NCBI GenBank assembly: GCA_036583965.1
Contig: JAZBQD010000019.1
Span: 16,011,585 to 16,075,584, forward strand
DNA length: 64,000 nt
Direction of reading: 5' to 3'
Source of the DNA: Prunella strophiata
Lineage: Eukaryota; Chordata; Aves; Passeriformes; Prunellidae
In this document: positions 1 to 11,325 of the stretch, piece after piece
How positions within the stretch are numbered: position 1 is the stretch's first letter
Layout of the letters: each line of letters opens with the position of its first letter
Position numbers and translations under genes: made by a program
Notes under the pieces: model-generated
Databases searched by the model: none
Told to the model about the DNA's origin: nothing
Seen by the model: the letters and a program-made list of their open reading frames with translations, nothing else

Positions 1-2037
1 TACATAAATGGCAACTTTAGGATTTCAAAACATTAACACTCTATGACTTTGCTGCTCAGAGAAGTCCTCAGAAGCTGAAGAGTAACAGAAAACACTAAAT
101 ATACGTGGCAACTAACTGGCAGGAATTTTTAGTACAAACTCATTCTGGTTTCCATTCAGATTTTGCCAATGCCAATTTTCTTTTAAAAGAGAGAACAATA
201 AAGGAACTCCTAGTGGTATTCTGAACAAATGCCCTGGAGGGAAGGAGGAACCAGCAGCCTTTTCCCATCACGCACACATCTTTGTTTAATGCTGTGAAAG
301 CTACAAATCCACTCTAAGAGTCTTGCTTCCAGCACAGAGATAGTTAGAAGCTTTGCAGCAATGTCAAGATAAAATGACAGAGCAAGCAATGAACAAACAG
401 GCAATCCAAACATGCTACTGCTGAATATTTACTTCCCCTTGTGATCATTAACCAAGCTGCTTCACTTTTCTTCCCACTGCAGCAGCCCCTACCACCCCAA
501 GCCCAGGGAAACGGGGGCACACTATTCATTCTGAGCAACAGCCACAGCCACAAGTAGCAGCAGTGACAGAACATTTCTTCCACATTTTCTCAAGCCTTTT
601 CCCAGTTAAAGGGATCCTAAGAAGTGTCATTATCTTTCCTTTGATTTACTTACACAGTTTCCAACTTTTGAAATAATTTAGGCTCATTTCTCTGTCTGGA
701 AAACTCAATAGATTAATTAAGCTAATGAAGCAAGAAATGAGCCATTTACAGCACAGATTAGATTATAGCCATGGCAATATACAAAGTATAAAGTTAATTG
801 GTTTTGTCTATAGCCTAATACATCATAAGCTACTTCAACAGATTCTGTGCTGAATATTTAAATGACACAGACATATCTGTACAATTAACTTTAGAAAACA
901 GCATTTCAAATCCTGTATTGTAACTGCATTCTTCCTTATTTAGCAGCTCCACAATGCAAACTCTGCTCAAAAATCCTAAGAATATTCAACAGGCCACACT
1001 GAGCAAAACAAATGTTTTTTAGGCACCAATCAGCAAGGCTGCAGAGTCACGTCTAACATATCTGTATAATTTATTTTTAGTAGTAAACCTTACTGAAAAG
1101 TCACAGACTCAGAAATAGAAAAATATTCACATTTGGAAATTATCCCTTTTTATGTCTAGAGCTTTTCAGCATACTTAATGCAGTAAGTAAAAAACTGGCA
1201 TTTACAACACTTTACATGCTCAAAGTACTAAACAAATAATAAAATATTCTAACTACATTATTAATAACAGAACCACTTGCTTCAATTTTGTAAAACAACT
1301 AACAGCAAAGTAACACAGCAACAAGGATGGAAGTACAGACTGGACAGTCTGGCAGAGAACAGAAGTTCTTGACACTTCCCAACCACATTCTCCTGTGTGT
1401 GGCTGACTTGAGCCCAGCCCCAGCTTTTGACTGTCTGGCCTGGAGGCTCATTCAGGGCTCTGGATTTAGACTGCAGTCATGAAGTAATGTAGTCATTACT
1501 TCTGGCAAAGCCAGAGGCTTTATCTCTCTGGCTCTCTCGTGCCTGTGGCTCTACACCAGCCTGCCCACATCCAGCTTCCTGCAGGACAAGCGTGTTTGCC
1601 AGCTCACCCCTCCTGCATGGTGGAACAGGGAACACCTCACCCCACCCCACGGTGAAAGTCACTCCCCCTCCCACGTGGCAAAGGCAGCTACAGGCCTGAG
1701 TGACCAAACAGCAGCAGCACCTGTGCTTCCACATGGGGACATGTGGGGCTGGTGCAAGGTTAGACCACAGCTCAGAGAGGTCAGGCTGAGCAGCAGCAAC
1801 AAGGCAGGTCCAGAGCACAAAGGATTTAGGTATTAATTATGTCATCTGTCTAACTAGCATAGTATCCAGTATTGCCCCAGTGATGAAAAAATGAAAGGCC
1901 CTGCTGTACCTCACCCATGTGACATACTGCCACCACTAAATGTTTCATGAAGTGACACAAAGTTTCATGTGTTACCTAGCCTTACCCTAGACCTACTTGG
2001 GTTTTAAATATCTCTAGGTTCAGTACTATTTAACTAC
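1..2037 (-). other. GOLGA5: GOLGA5 intron 2 (partial)
   Basis: This stretch lies downstream of the first coding exon of GOLGA5 on the minus strand and begins with its splice donor (GTAGTT read on minus at 2037-2032). I searched it for the next golgin-84 exon, which should encode an acidic, serine-rich segment leading into the coiled coil, and found none, so that exon lies left of the window. The 1440-1820 part is more GC-rich than its surroundings and carries a 113-codon minus ORF (1477-1818) rich in Cys and Trp that matches nothing I know; I read it as chance. Confidence 0.7.
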
Positions 2038-2602
2038 CATTGCCTTGGCTCCTGATGGAATTATCCTCAGTAGTTTTTGCACTCTGTGTGCTGGTAGACA
2101 CAGAACTAATGCTTGAAGTCCGAGAGTGATTCTGAAGAACAGGTGCCTTGCTCTTCTCCCTTTTAGACTCTATCCTTCCATTAGGTTCTTTCTCTGAACT
2201 GTTGAGAAAATCAAATAGCAACTCATCATCAGGTTCTGACTTTTTTCTTCTCACAAAATGTGAGGCAGCTCTGGGTGTGGAAGCACTTTCTACTGGAGAA
2301 GCTGCCTCTGAGGATGTCCTACGTGCTGTTTTAACATTTGCTGTTCCTGCCAGGATTGTGGCCTTTTGGTGTTTAATATTCTCAGCTGCTGAGGAGATGT
2401 AGGCTGCTTTGGATGAGGTCTGGTACTTCAGTTCTCCAGCACGCTGGTGCACTTCAGAATACTCATTGGCAGAGTCCAAGTTCTTATTATCATAAACTGC
2501 ACTGCTTGATGTGTCTTTTTTGCTCAGAGCTGATGCAGCTCCTTGATCAACTCTGTTGAGCAGATCCTCTGCCTTCCCAGCGAGATCAGCCAGCCAAGAC
2601 AT
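2038..2602 (-). CDS. GOLGA5: Golgin-84 (GOLGA5), first coding exon, residues 1-188
   Basis: Golgin-84 is a Golgi-membrane coiled-coil tether, anchored by a C-terminal membrane segment, that works in intra-Golgi vesicle capture and ribbon structure. This exon encodes the N-terminal 188 residues. The start MSWLADLAGKAEDLLNRVD is the family's characteristic N-terminus, followed by a conserved ISSAAENI..QKATILAGTANVK block (about residues 73-95) and a basic-to-acidic SHFVRRKKSEPDDELLFDFL block (about 120-139), then a Ser/Thr-rich tail. The exon ends AATG|GTAGTT at 2038, leaving phase 1. The ATG at 2602-2600 has an ACC context and gives the family start; an in-frame ATG 16 codons upstream exists but sits in a poor context. 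The coiled coil and transmembrane exons lie outside the window. LGMN is the divergently transcribed neighbour, about 8 kb away. Confidence 0.95.
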
Positions 2603-2653
2603 GGTGAGTGTCTGTTGATGAACTCTGTACAATTCAAATTTCAGGACCATATA
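2603..2653 (-). other. GOLGA5: GOLGA5 exon 2, 5' UTR part with splice acceptor
   Basis: Read on the minus strand, a CTTTTGCAG acceptor ends at 2654 and the exon begins at 2653. These 51 nt precede the MSW start codon and are open in the same frame. The acceptor pairs naturally with the donor seen at 3232 in the CpG island. Confidence 0.75.
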
Positions 2654-3231
2654 CTGCAAAAGACAGAAGGATTACAAATCAGATTGCTGCTGCTGAGGCA
2701 AGATGTATTGTTTATCTAAACTGGTGTGTTAAGCTATTAGTGCTGTAGTTATTGTAATACTTCTCTTCTGCTTATTTGGTATTTTGCTGTTTTGGTAACT
2801 AATGGAAATAAACCAAACCAGTTTCTGAGGAAAACAGACAAAACCTCGGGTTTTAAATCAAGGTTATTGTATCAGACCACTGCATCAGTTTCTGGTATCT
2901 TCAGCTGCTACAGAGTATCACAAAGAGAAAACAACTCTGCCTTAGACGTTTGGCCTGCAAATTCCCAACCTGGCTCAGGCTAGGATCTCCTCTCCCACAA
3001 ACTCTGCAGCCCGCTGCCTCTCCCGTGACACCGACACGGCGGACAGGTGCGTGCCTTCACCTGCACCACGGGCCTGCGACACCACAGCGGGGGCGTGCGC
3101 CTCCACCCCAGCTCCGGGAAGGCGACGTTCAGTGATCGCTGCCCCCCACCCCCAGCACCGCCTGCCCGTCGCCCTCCCCAGGCCCGGCCCCACTCAGGAG
3201 CGGCGGAGGCCTCAGCACGGCCCGGCCTCAC

Positions 3232-3340
3232 CTCCTGCAGGCGCTGGGGAGCCCCGGCCCGAGGGGAGCCGTGCGGGGCCGGGCCGGCCGCCTCAGCCCA
3301 GCGCTTCCGGCAGACGTGGCCGCCTTTCCGGGGCCGCCGC
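3232..3340 (-). other. GOLGA5: GOLGA5 noncoding exon 1 (5' end approximate)
   Basis: Read on minus, CTGCAGGAG|GTGAGG forms a strong splice donor with the exon ending at 3232. It lies inside the CpG island, 578 bp upstream of the coding-exon acceptor. The transcription start cannot be read from sequence; the 5' boundary is a guess from the position of the GC boxes just upstream. Confidence 0.55.
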
Positions 3341-3361
3341 GCGCAGGCGCAGGGGAGCGGC

Positions 3362-3465
3362 CCCCGCCCCCGGCGCACTCAGGCCCCGCCCCCGGCGCGC
3401 TCAGGCCCCGCCCCCGGCGCGCTCAGGCCCCGCCCCCGGCGCTCCCAGGCCCCGCCCCCCGGCGG
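3362..3465. repeat. 22-bp tandem repeat of GC boxes in the GOLGA5 promoter
   Basis: Four head-to-tail 22-bp units (3362-3383, 3384-3405, 3406-3427, 3428-3449) plus a partial fifth, with consensus CCCCGCCCCCGGCGCGCTCAGG. Units 2 and 3 are identical; units 1 and 4 differ at one to a few bases. Each unit carries one CCCCGCCCCC Sp/KLF box, so the array multiplies that site in the position expected for a proximal promoter. Confidence 0.9.
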
Positions 3466-3551
3466 GCGGGAGCGGCCTTGCCTTGCGCGCCCCCTGGCGG
3501 CGCTGTCAGCAGTCTCTGAGGCGAGACCCGCCAGGAGCTGCGGACGCCGCA

Positions 3552-3735
3552 GGATGACAGAATCATCTCTGTTGGAAATGATCCCACAGACCAGCGAGCC
3601 CAGCTGTTGGCCCAGCGCTGCCAAACCCACCAGTAAAACCACATTCCCAAGTGCTGCGTACATCTGACTGTCACGTCCTTCCCGGTAATCTGTGACTCAG
3701 TGTCTGCGACCTGCAGTACTTGAACCATTTCAAAA
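3552..3735 (-). mobile_element. Diverged CR1-like LINE 3' fragment
   Basis: The plus strand reads like the reverse complement of a CR1 3' end: AGAATCATCTCTGTTGGAAATGATC, then a stretch resembling the CR1 'ccactaaaccatatccctaagtgctacatct' region, then sequence resembling the 'ggtgactccacc' region. The match is recognised by eye and is well diverged. It starts directly at the edge of the GOLGA5 CpG island. Confidence 0.6.
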
Positions 3736-6700
3736 TTTATGGCTATTATCTCTCTTCTTTAAATGCTTATTCTTAGTAAGGATAGCTGTTCAAGTGTACA
3801 TAAAGTACACTTACAAAATACTTAAAGCACGACATAAGGTTTTGTTGTTGTTCATCCTCTCATCCCCCTTTATTTTTTCCTCAACCTTCTCTACCAACAG
3901 ATCACAGCTACCCACCACACTTACTGCACAGAGAGTTTCTACTCATGCCTGACGTATCAGCAAGAATGTGAATGAAGACAACACTTACACCTCCTGCCAC
4001 TTCAGATCCTCCTCTGCTGGGGACCTGTTGTCCTCCTGATTATAATGGTGAATGCATGGCTGGTGACTTACATCCCTGCTTCTCCAGAGCTCTGGTTGTT
4101 ATCTTGTCAGATCATATCTTACAAGTATTCTCTGGTTAAATTCACTGCTAGGCTGTTATCAAGTTATCTGAATGTTGTTACCTGGTTCACAGAAGTTTCT
4201 TTACATCTTATCATGGTAATCCTCTTCCAGTGGGGAACACACAATGTTTGCAAAGATTATGAAGAGTACCTCTGTAGGTCAAAGGTTTCAAAATATTTGT
4301 CTACAGATATGAATTATCAATTATCATTTGGCATCCCTAGGACTTAAGCCCAAGCAGGAGACATCAGCCCTGCTGCCTATTCAGAACATACTCATGGCAC
4401 TAGTACTGGCATGAGTTAATAGAAAATCCATCCTGCCTCATTGCAGGTTAAGCAACACATTGGAAATAATAGTAATAAACCAAATGAATTCACAACCTAG
4501 CTGCACATAAGCATCATTTCAATTAATGTGAATGTATCACCTTCTCAGGCACTAAGAAAATGAGATTTTTAAGAGATTTTATTGATTACAAGTTTACACT
4601 TGTTTTACTCAACTTGCTCAGCCTTCAAAACACGTTACAAATCCCTTCAATGGAAAATTCAGGTATGATTGTGAATGTTTGAAGTATTTGATCATTGCAC
4701 ACCAAAGTGAGGTTGAACAATGTTCAAAAGAAACATGAAGGGCAAAAGCCAAAGCCCTGAATTATCTCAGTCTTTTACAGAGGGGATAGAAACAAAGCAT
4801 ATTTCAATCCAGAAAATATCTATTGCATTACTGCATCTAGCAAGCCCTTCCCTGCATTAGAGTCTGAAAACCTGTTTAGGTATTAATATACCTACAGCAG
4901 AGATGCATAACCAGCAAGAGGATTTCAATTCACATTTTGACATGTCCCATTCCACTCTAGAGCCATTGAATGGTCCTTGTTTGACTGAATCATCTTACAG
5001 ATGTAAACCAGTTTAGAAAAGTAAACAGTTGGACAGAAGTGCCTTTTATTAAAGATTACATAGGCAGACTCCTAGGATCACATCTGAACTGCCCACAGCC
5101 TGACAATTTCTAGCTCTTGCAGAGAACATCATTATGTACCTTGAAGTAAATTCCATAGCAACTCTCTTTCCCTGTTCATATGGAATCTTTAAAACAGGAA
5201 TCCTGTGTTGATAAAGGGATTGGCTAAGAGTGGGGGAAAACAAATCTTTTAAGTCCTGTATAGATTTTATATTGAATTTTTCAGTTATAGAACATTCCAT
5301 ACCACAAATCATGCTTTATGTATAAACTGGGAAACATTTATTCCCTCTGAATGCTCTGATAAAACACAGTAACTCCACTACATTTCCCCCCCATTTAGTG
5401 TCTCACATGTGGTGTGTAATCTCTGCAACTGCCTGATTTCTAGAAGACATAAAGGTTATAGCAACACTATTAAAATTTATTCTACTTACATTTTCACAAT
5501 CACTGATAATCTCCAAAAATAATGTTTCCATTTATAAAATTAGACAAAACAATAGCAGAAAGTTTAGAGGCTGAGACCCTGAATAAGTAGTGATATCTCT
5601 TTCCTTGGTTCTTCTTTAAGATCTGTATTTTTATTCCCATAACTGATGTTCTCAGGTTTTGCAGGGTGGGGAGGAAGATAGAAGAAGGAAAGAGAACTTG
5701 CTGCTTGTTTCACTGACCTATTTATAGAGTCCCTTGAGTCTGCTGTATCCACAGTTAATTCTAAGAATGCTGTGACTGCCAGGCTGAGTGGTGAGAATAT
5801 TCAATTCTGTCACAAGGGACATACAGCTTCTTTAACTACCACTGAAAACTTCACAGGTGTCTTTTCAGTTTACAGGTGCCCTCCCCAGGGTCCAGGCCCT
5901 GATGTGAGATGCTACACATCTTGCTGCATAGTTTGACAGGTTCTGGCTGCATTTCTCTGTCATATGCATTTTCATGACCTCAAGCTACTCAGAATAAGTC
6001 TTTGAAAGGGTAGAGGTGTACCTCTAACAAGAAGATGCAATTTGATGCCAAGAATGGAAGACCACATCATGGTGTGAGTGCTGGGTGAAAGACACTGGGC
6101 CAGTTTGGCAACCTCCTGGCTCAACTTGTGAATTACATGGATTAATCCTGGAGTAGGAAATGTATAGATTGCTAGGGCAAGCTTGACCATAAAATGGAAG
6201 GAAGCATATTTTAACCAACAGAGAGAGAAAAGAGCATTATTCCTGATAGTGGCAATGGGTAATGCAACTGTTTGAAATCCAAGTGCAGTCATTTACAGTA
6301 ATACTGCAAACATATTTAGACATAAATTGTGTGCAGGAAGAAAATCATTATCAAGAAGATGCATACAGTGAAGTTTAGGAAATATGCCAGTCAGATATGA
6401 GGATAACCACAACTGTCTGCAATGAACTAAATAGACAATAGAACTCAACTTCAGAGAAACCTGTTCTGGCTATCCTATTTATAATTGGCTTTTCCCCCTA
6501 CACTTTTCCATGGATATTCTGGATATTCATGAAAATGCTGATGAACCAGATTTGCAATAAATAACACTATTAAGCCTACTGCTGACCATTATCTTATTTC
6601 ATAATTTTTAAAATACATTCCCCATGGCATAATCACACAGGTTATTTGGAAGCCACTCCCAGTAAGGATGTGTTTGTAGCATTTTAACCTTTACATTCTT

Positions 6701-7740
6701 CCCCTTTTCCTCCTCCCTGATTGTTTTCTCTAGTACACACTGTCCTTCCCTTGAATTTCCTGATCATAGTGATATTTGAGGATATCACCTCACACCCACT
6801 TTATCCTACACCAAACTTTTGTTTTTTTCCATGCAACTCCCTTGACTACACTTCACTACAAACATAGGTAAGTGTCATCTGCAGAAGAGGTGCATAAGGT
6901 TGGAAGTTATTTTCATTTTCCTCTGTAGGTTGAAGACAGAAACCTAACCTGAGTGCATTTAGCTTTTCTGATGAGTCTTTTCTCAGCTCTCCATGCAAGC
7001 CTTGTGTTCAAGGAAGCATTTCTTCATTTGCAACTGACACTGTTTTGCATGCAGTGACCACACAGTCTTGCATTCAAACTTTCTGGAATATTCAGACTTC
7101 CCCAGATACAAATGTAAAACTGTTACATGCAGACAGTTCCTGGATGAGGATGCCCCTAAGCTCCAGCTTCAGCATATGTATCTGTATATGTTCCTATTGC
7201 CCCGTTCACAGAGTAAATCTCAGCTTCTCCTTCCCCAGCAGAGTTCTGCCTGGAGAAACAACCTGATAGAAATATTACATTTCCTGGCACATTGTCGTCT
7301 TCCCCCATAAAACCCACAGGAGAAAGGAACAACAAAAAATAACTTATTTTGGTCCTGAAAGAAACAATGCTTTCTCTGGTGCCATCTCATTTCTTTCCTT
7401 CTACTTGTCCACCTACTTTCAAGAAAAATATAGGAACACGACTATATTGAACATGGTCAAATACAGTTAAAACTGTCAGAACAGTTGAAGAAATCATGTA
7501 CAAAGCTGTAAGGATAGCATTTTTCCTCATTCACTTTCAAAATGTATATGTATATATTCCCCAAGTGAAGTCAGTGAACTGAATCTCTTCTTTCCAGACT
7601 GTATAACCTCAAGTTTATCTGTCATGACGATAGACTGACTACAGTTATTCAACTGGATGGAGGTATTTATTGATATTTCTATTAGTTGGTTTCATTTTAA
7701 TTATTTCTTTTTATTTCTTCTTTCTCTCTTTTGCTTTCTG
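3736..7740. other. Intergenic DNA, GOLGA5-LGMN, left part
   Basis: AT-rich sequence with no ORF resembling a known protein, no splice-flanked conserved exon and no RNA gene that I recognise. The longer ORFs (for example 4045-4347 plus and 5972-6292 minus) look like chance products. Confidence 0.6.
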
Positions 7741-7777
<37 letters not shown>

Positions 7778-8022
7778 TTTTCTTTCTTTCTTTTTCCTTT
7801 CTTTTCTTCTTTCTTTCTTTCTTTCTTTCTTTCCTCTTTCTTTCTTTCTTTCTTTTCTTTCTTCTTTCTTTATTCTTTCTTTCTTTTCTTTCTTTCTCTC
7901 TCTCTTTCTTCCTTTTTCTTCCTCTTTCTTCTTCCTTTCTTTTTTTTTTTCTTCTTTCTCTCTTCCTCTCTTTTTTCCTCTCTTCCTTCTCTTTCTTTCT
8001 CTCTGTCTCTCTTTCTTTCTTT
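7741..8022. repeat. (TTTC)n polypyrimidine microsatellite tract
   Basis: 282 nt in which I see only two purines on the plus strand (A at 7872, G at 8005). It is built from TTTC units interspersed with TTC, CT and T runs, with a less pure TTTC-rich lead-in from about 7695. The three overlapping Phe/Ser/Leu-rich ORFs across it are only translations of the repeat. Confidence 0.97.
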
Positions 8023-9186
8023 GAGAATTAATTCTTAATTCCTTGAGAATTAAGGTTACTTTATGTAAATCTCTTCTGATGTCCCTCCCAAAATAAAGAT
8101 GAACATTGCCTTTTCCTTTAATTATTTGATAGCAAAGATCATTGTTAATCTGTTAATTCTGCTAAAATGGATATCTTCCCTTGTTTCAAACACACAGAAT
8201 AACCAAGTCTGATGTTTGTCCTTTACAAGGCTAGATAGTCATGTGTCAGTGCTAGACTGACAAATCTAATCTCATTGCTAGTGAAGATGTGGAAAGACCA
8301 GGCTCAGCACACTTTTTCATTTATCATCAACCTGTTCCCCTCTTCACCTTAAAAATTAGCTTTTTCTTCCTAGAATTTCTTATTTTATTTCTGCTATTAG
8401 TTATCAAGCTAGTGCAACTACAAAGCATAAGCATTTGTTAAAATGTTTAAAATAGGCTAAAGGAAGCTGTACACACCCTAAATATGACCAATTTATGATG
8501 CCAGTCAATTCTTTCCCAGATAAAATATGTCCTTGACTCATTAAAAAAAATTCTTGATCTATTCAGCTGCTCTTAAAGGAAAGTGTAGGTGCAGTCCAGA
8601 ATGGCTTCCTGTACATTTTCTGAAGTATCTGTTCTGTTAGATTAAAAGCAAAATCAACTTTGCGGTCCAAATTTTGACAGCTGTTAAGTTAATGGCATGG
8701 AAACATTAATACCTGTGTTAAAACATCTCCAGAGTTGTGCAAAAAATCTGGAAAATCTCTTTTGGGGAAACCTGTGTATTACCAGAACTATTACTGCAAT
8801 GCCAGCACTGCCAGTCCAGCCTGGTGTTAGCAATGTTGGATGTAGGAGTTCCAATCCTCTCAGAGCACTCTTAGCAAAACAAAATCAGGGCTAAACTGCC
8901 TACCCTTACCACATGGCAGCCTTCTGGTCTGTAGGAAAGCTGTTAAGAAAGAAACTACATTATCTGCAGTTTTGAACTTTCACATTCACATTGGGTCTTC
9001 TGCTTTGGTTTTTTGGCTCTCATTTAGTAAACACTTTCAGAGTTTGGTAGCATCTTAGATACCATTTGTAGCGTGTGGCTTTGGTGGGTTGCAGGAACTG
9101 CCTTCCACAGCATTAAGTTTTGTTATGAGACATATGGGTGGTGGTTACTTTTGCTTTTCAGCATTGTCAGAAAAAGAGCAAATTGT
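8023..9186. other. Intergenic DNA with a short palindromic motif after the TTTC tract
   Basis: The TTTC tract is followed by two copies of TTGAGAATTAA, the second forming a perfect inverted repeat CTTAATTC...GAATTAAG (about 8034-8054). The rest is unremarkable AT-rich DNA. Confidence 0.5.
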
Positions 9187-9535
9187 TTCATAGCATCATA
9201 GAATGGTTCAGGCTGCAAGGGACCAAAGATCAGCTTGTCCCAGTCCCCCTGCCATGCTAGACCAGGTTACTCAAAGTTCCATCCAACCCGGGCTCGAACA
9301 TTTCCAGGGATCCAAAGCTTCTCTGGACAATCTGTTCCAGGGCCTCCCCACCCTCACAGCAAAGCATTTCTACTTAATACCTAATCTAAACCTGCCCTCT
9401 CTCAGTTTAAAGCCATTCTCCCATGTCCTATCACTACATATCCTTGTAAAAAGTCTGTATCCCTGCTCTCTTGTAGCCCCATTTAAAGCTGCTATATGGT
9501 CTCCAAAGACCCTTCTCTTCTGCAGAAGAATTGAA
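9187..9535 (-). mobile_element. CR1-type LINE, 3' end fragment
   Basis: The plus strand begins TCATAGCATCATAGAATGG, the reverse complement of the CR1 3' terminal ATTCTATGA-type repeat. It continues with the recognisable CR1 order: 'cagtccccctgccatg', 'agaccaggttactcaaag', 'ccatccaaccc', 'cattccaggg' variants, 'ctgttccagggcctccccaccctcacag', 'cctaatctaaacctgccctctctcagtttaaagccattctc', 'cctatcactaca'. The element therefore points to the minus strand and is 5'-truncated, as is usual for CR1. The 168-codon plus ORF across it is antisense to the element and meaningless. Confidence 0.9.
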
Positions 9536-10654
9536 ATGAAAATTTCATTTCAATTTCATAAATCCATCATGGTTTTACCCACTTATTTGTTTTTCTCTTT
9601 TGAAAAAGATGATATGTACATTTGTTTACACAGTCATAGTCCATTTCCTCTCTTCCATGGCAGCAGCAGTTACAAGGATCACGCTGGATTCCTGCTGCAG
9701 GTGTTGTAGCTGCCTCTGTTTGAGCCTCACAACTGTACCTTAGAAACCTCTCTGCTTACATCAGCCCATACACCCAGCTACACCTTTCATATTTTTCCCT
9801 TAGACAAACTTTCTTCTCAATCAGGACAGCACCCTAAATTTCTAGCACAATCAAAGAAATAATTGAATTCAGTAGTAAAAATCTGTGTATTACTCAAGTG
9901 TCTTTAGTACCTGCCTGATACATTTCAACAGAGATTTAGGATTCTTGTAGCAGTCTTCCCAGCTATCTCACAAAAAGAACACCCTGCTGATGTTTATTAA
10001 TGCAGAAGTTACAGACAAGTTATTTGGCAATGACTATATTAGGTTTCTTGGAAGTGACAGCTGATACAAGGTGTACTTACCTCATGTAGCCTGGCTATGA
10101 GAAACACCTTTGGACTTAGACGATGGGTCAGCAATGCTTCTCAGTGATATTAGATATCTTTTAGGGCAGGAGGACAGTAAACAGAAGCATAACCCACTTG
10201 GCTACTAGGCTGGAATTAAATGAGGTGAAACTAAGATTCCTGACTTGTTTTTTTCTTGCTGGATAATCACACGGTGATCTTTGTCAGTTCAAAAATGACC
10301 CGAATTCTAACAGCTAGACTGTGTCAGAGACATGTCAAGTCACTGGGCATGCCGGCTCCAGAGAAGTATTGATGATTAACCTATAATGACCTTTTACATT
10401 TATGATCATAAGCAAAGCTGAGTCTGTTCAAACAGTGCAAATGGCAGTCAGAGCAAAACTATGACTTTCTGCAGACATTCAAAAACAGTCAGTTGGTCAC
10501 AAAATGCAAAGTTGGGGGTTTTTCTTACAGATATGCAGGTGGTTTTTATAGTACACAATGAGGAAGCTGGTGTGCTTCTTTGTACGTGGTTTATTAGGCG
10601 AGGAAACATGCGCCTCTACTTTTCACAAAGCATCTTTGCTTTCCTTTCTCTCTT
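9536..10654. other. Intergenic DNA upstream of the LGMN island
   Basis: No gene, exon or repeat that I can name. Base composition rises toward GC from about 10650, where the LGMN CpG island begins. Confidence 0.5.
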
Positions 10655-11097
10655 TACGAACGGAGGGGTGTCAGCGCACAGCCCCAGCCCCTCAGCCCCG
10701 GCCCGGCAGCCGGCACTGGGCAGCGCAGGGCCCGCAGCGGGCGGCGAGGGCAGCCCCGGCCGTCCTGGCTGAGACACGCAGGGACCGTGAGGGGCCGTTC
10801 GTCTCCTTCCGTCATTTCATGGAGTCCCTTCAGCACATCCCTCTGCCTTCCCGTTCTGCCTCCTGCCTCCATCCTGCCCCGAAGGCACAGGGCACAGGGC
10901 AGCTCCAGCGGGAAGGCGCAGCCGGCGCTGCCCAGCTCGTGTCCCGTGGACAACCCGCGCAAACGCCACGGCCCGGCTGCTCCCGGCCGCTCCCGGCTGC
11001 TCCCGGCGCGCCCGCAGCGCGGCCCGGCCAACGCGAGAGGAGCTCCCCGGGACTCCTGGGACACGCGGGACCACGCGACTCATCCCTCAGCCGCGCA

Positions 11098-11125
11098 ACT
11101 ACAACTCCCAGAAAGCATTGCGCGC
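11098..11125 (+). promoter_or_regulatory. ZNF143/THAP11-type site (SBS2 module)
   Basis: ACTACAACTCCCAGAAAGCA followed by TTGCGCGC. It closely follows the known ACTACAATTCCCAGAATGC consensus bound by ZNF143, found in CpG-island promoters. It lies about 150-200 bp upstream of the presumed LGMN start. Confidence 0.8.
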
Positions 11126-11162
11126 AGGGCCCGCTGCCGCCTGAGCCAGTGAGGCGCTGGGC

Positions 11163-11183
11163 TTGCTGGGGCTCGTAGTGTGG
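11163..11183 (-). promoter_or_regulatory. Second, inverted and degenerate ZNF143-type site
   Basis: TTGCTGGGGCTCGTAGTGTG reads on the minus strand as CACTACGAGCCCCAGCAA. It keeps the ACTAC...CCC.AGCA framework with a few substitutions. With the site at 11098 it forms an inverted pair separated by about 37 bp. Confidence 0.5.
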
Positions 11184-11259
11184 CCGGGGGGATGTCCGGC
11201 CCCGCCTCCGCCCGGCCGCGATTGGCCGGGCCCGGGCCCGCCCCCCGCGCGCCGCGGTC

Positions 11260-11325
11260 GCCTGGCTCCGCAGGGCGCTCGCCGCAATCACAGCGGCCGC
11301 GGCGGCGACTCCGCTCCACGACGTG
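11260..11325 (+). other. LGMN: LGMN noncoding exon 1 (5' end approximate)
   Basis: The splice donor ACGTG|GTGAGG ends the exon at 11325. The preceding sequence is GC-rich with no in-frame ATG. Legumain genes normally have a noncoding first exon, and the next exon starts with an acceptor at 17258 followed by UTR, so this is the best donor. The transcription start is not determinable here. Confidence 0.6.

Larger units (their letters stand above)
2990..3560 (-). promoter_or_regulatory. GOLGA5: CpG-island promoter of GOLGA5
   Basis: The segment is very GC-rich and dense in CpG, in sharp contrast to the AT-rich flanks. It holds the exon 1 donor, a GACGTGG motif at 3313-3319 (the core recognised by XBP1/ATF6-type bZIP factors) and repeated CCCCGCCCCC Sp/KLF boxes upstream of exon 1. 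No TATA box is visible. Several long ORFs cross it in different frames; these are expected in GC-rich DNA and none resembles a known protein. Confidence 0.8.

Noticed and set aside
2975..3667. Pro/Arg/Ala-rich ORFs over the GOLGA5 island
   Set aside because: They are driven by the GC-box repeat and by CpG composition, and run into a CR1 fragment.
7657..8038. Three Phe/Ser/Leu-rich ORFs
   Set aside because: They are translations of the TTTC microsatellite in its three frames.
9203..9709. 168-codon plus ORF
   Set aside because: It is antisense to a CR1 3' fragment, not a gene.
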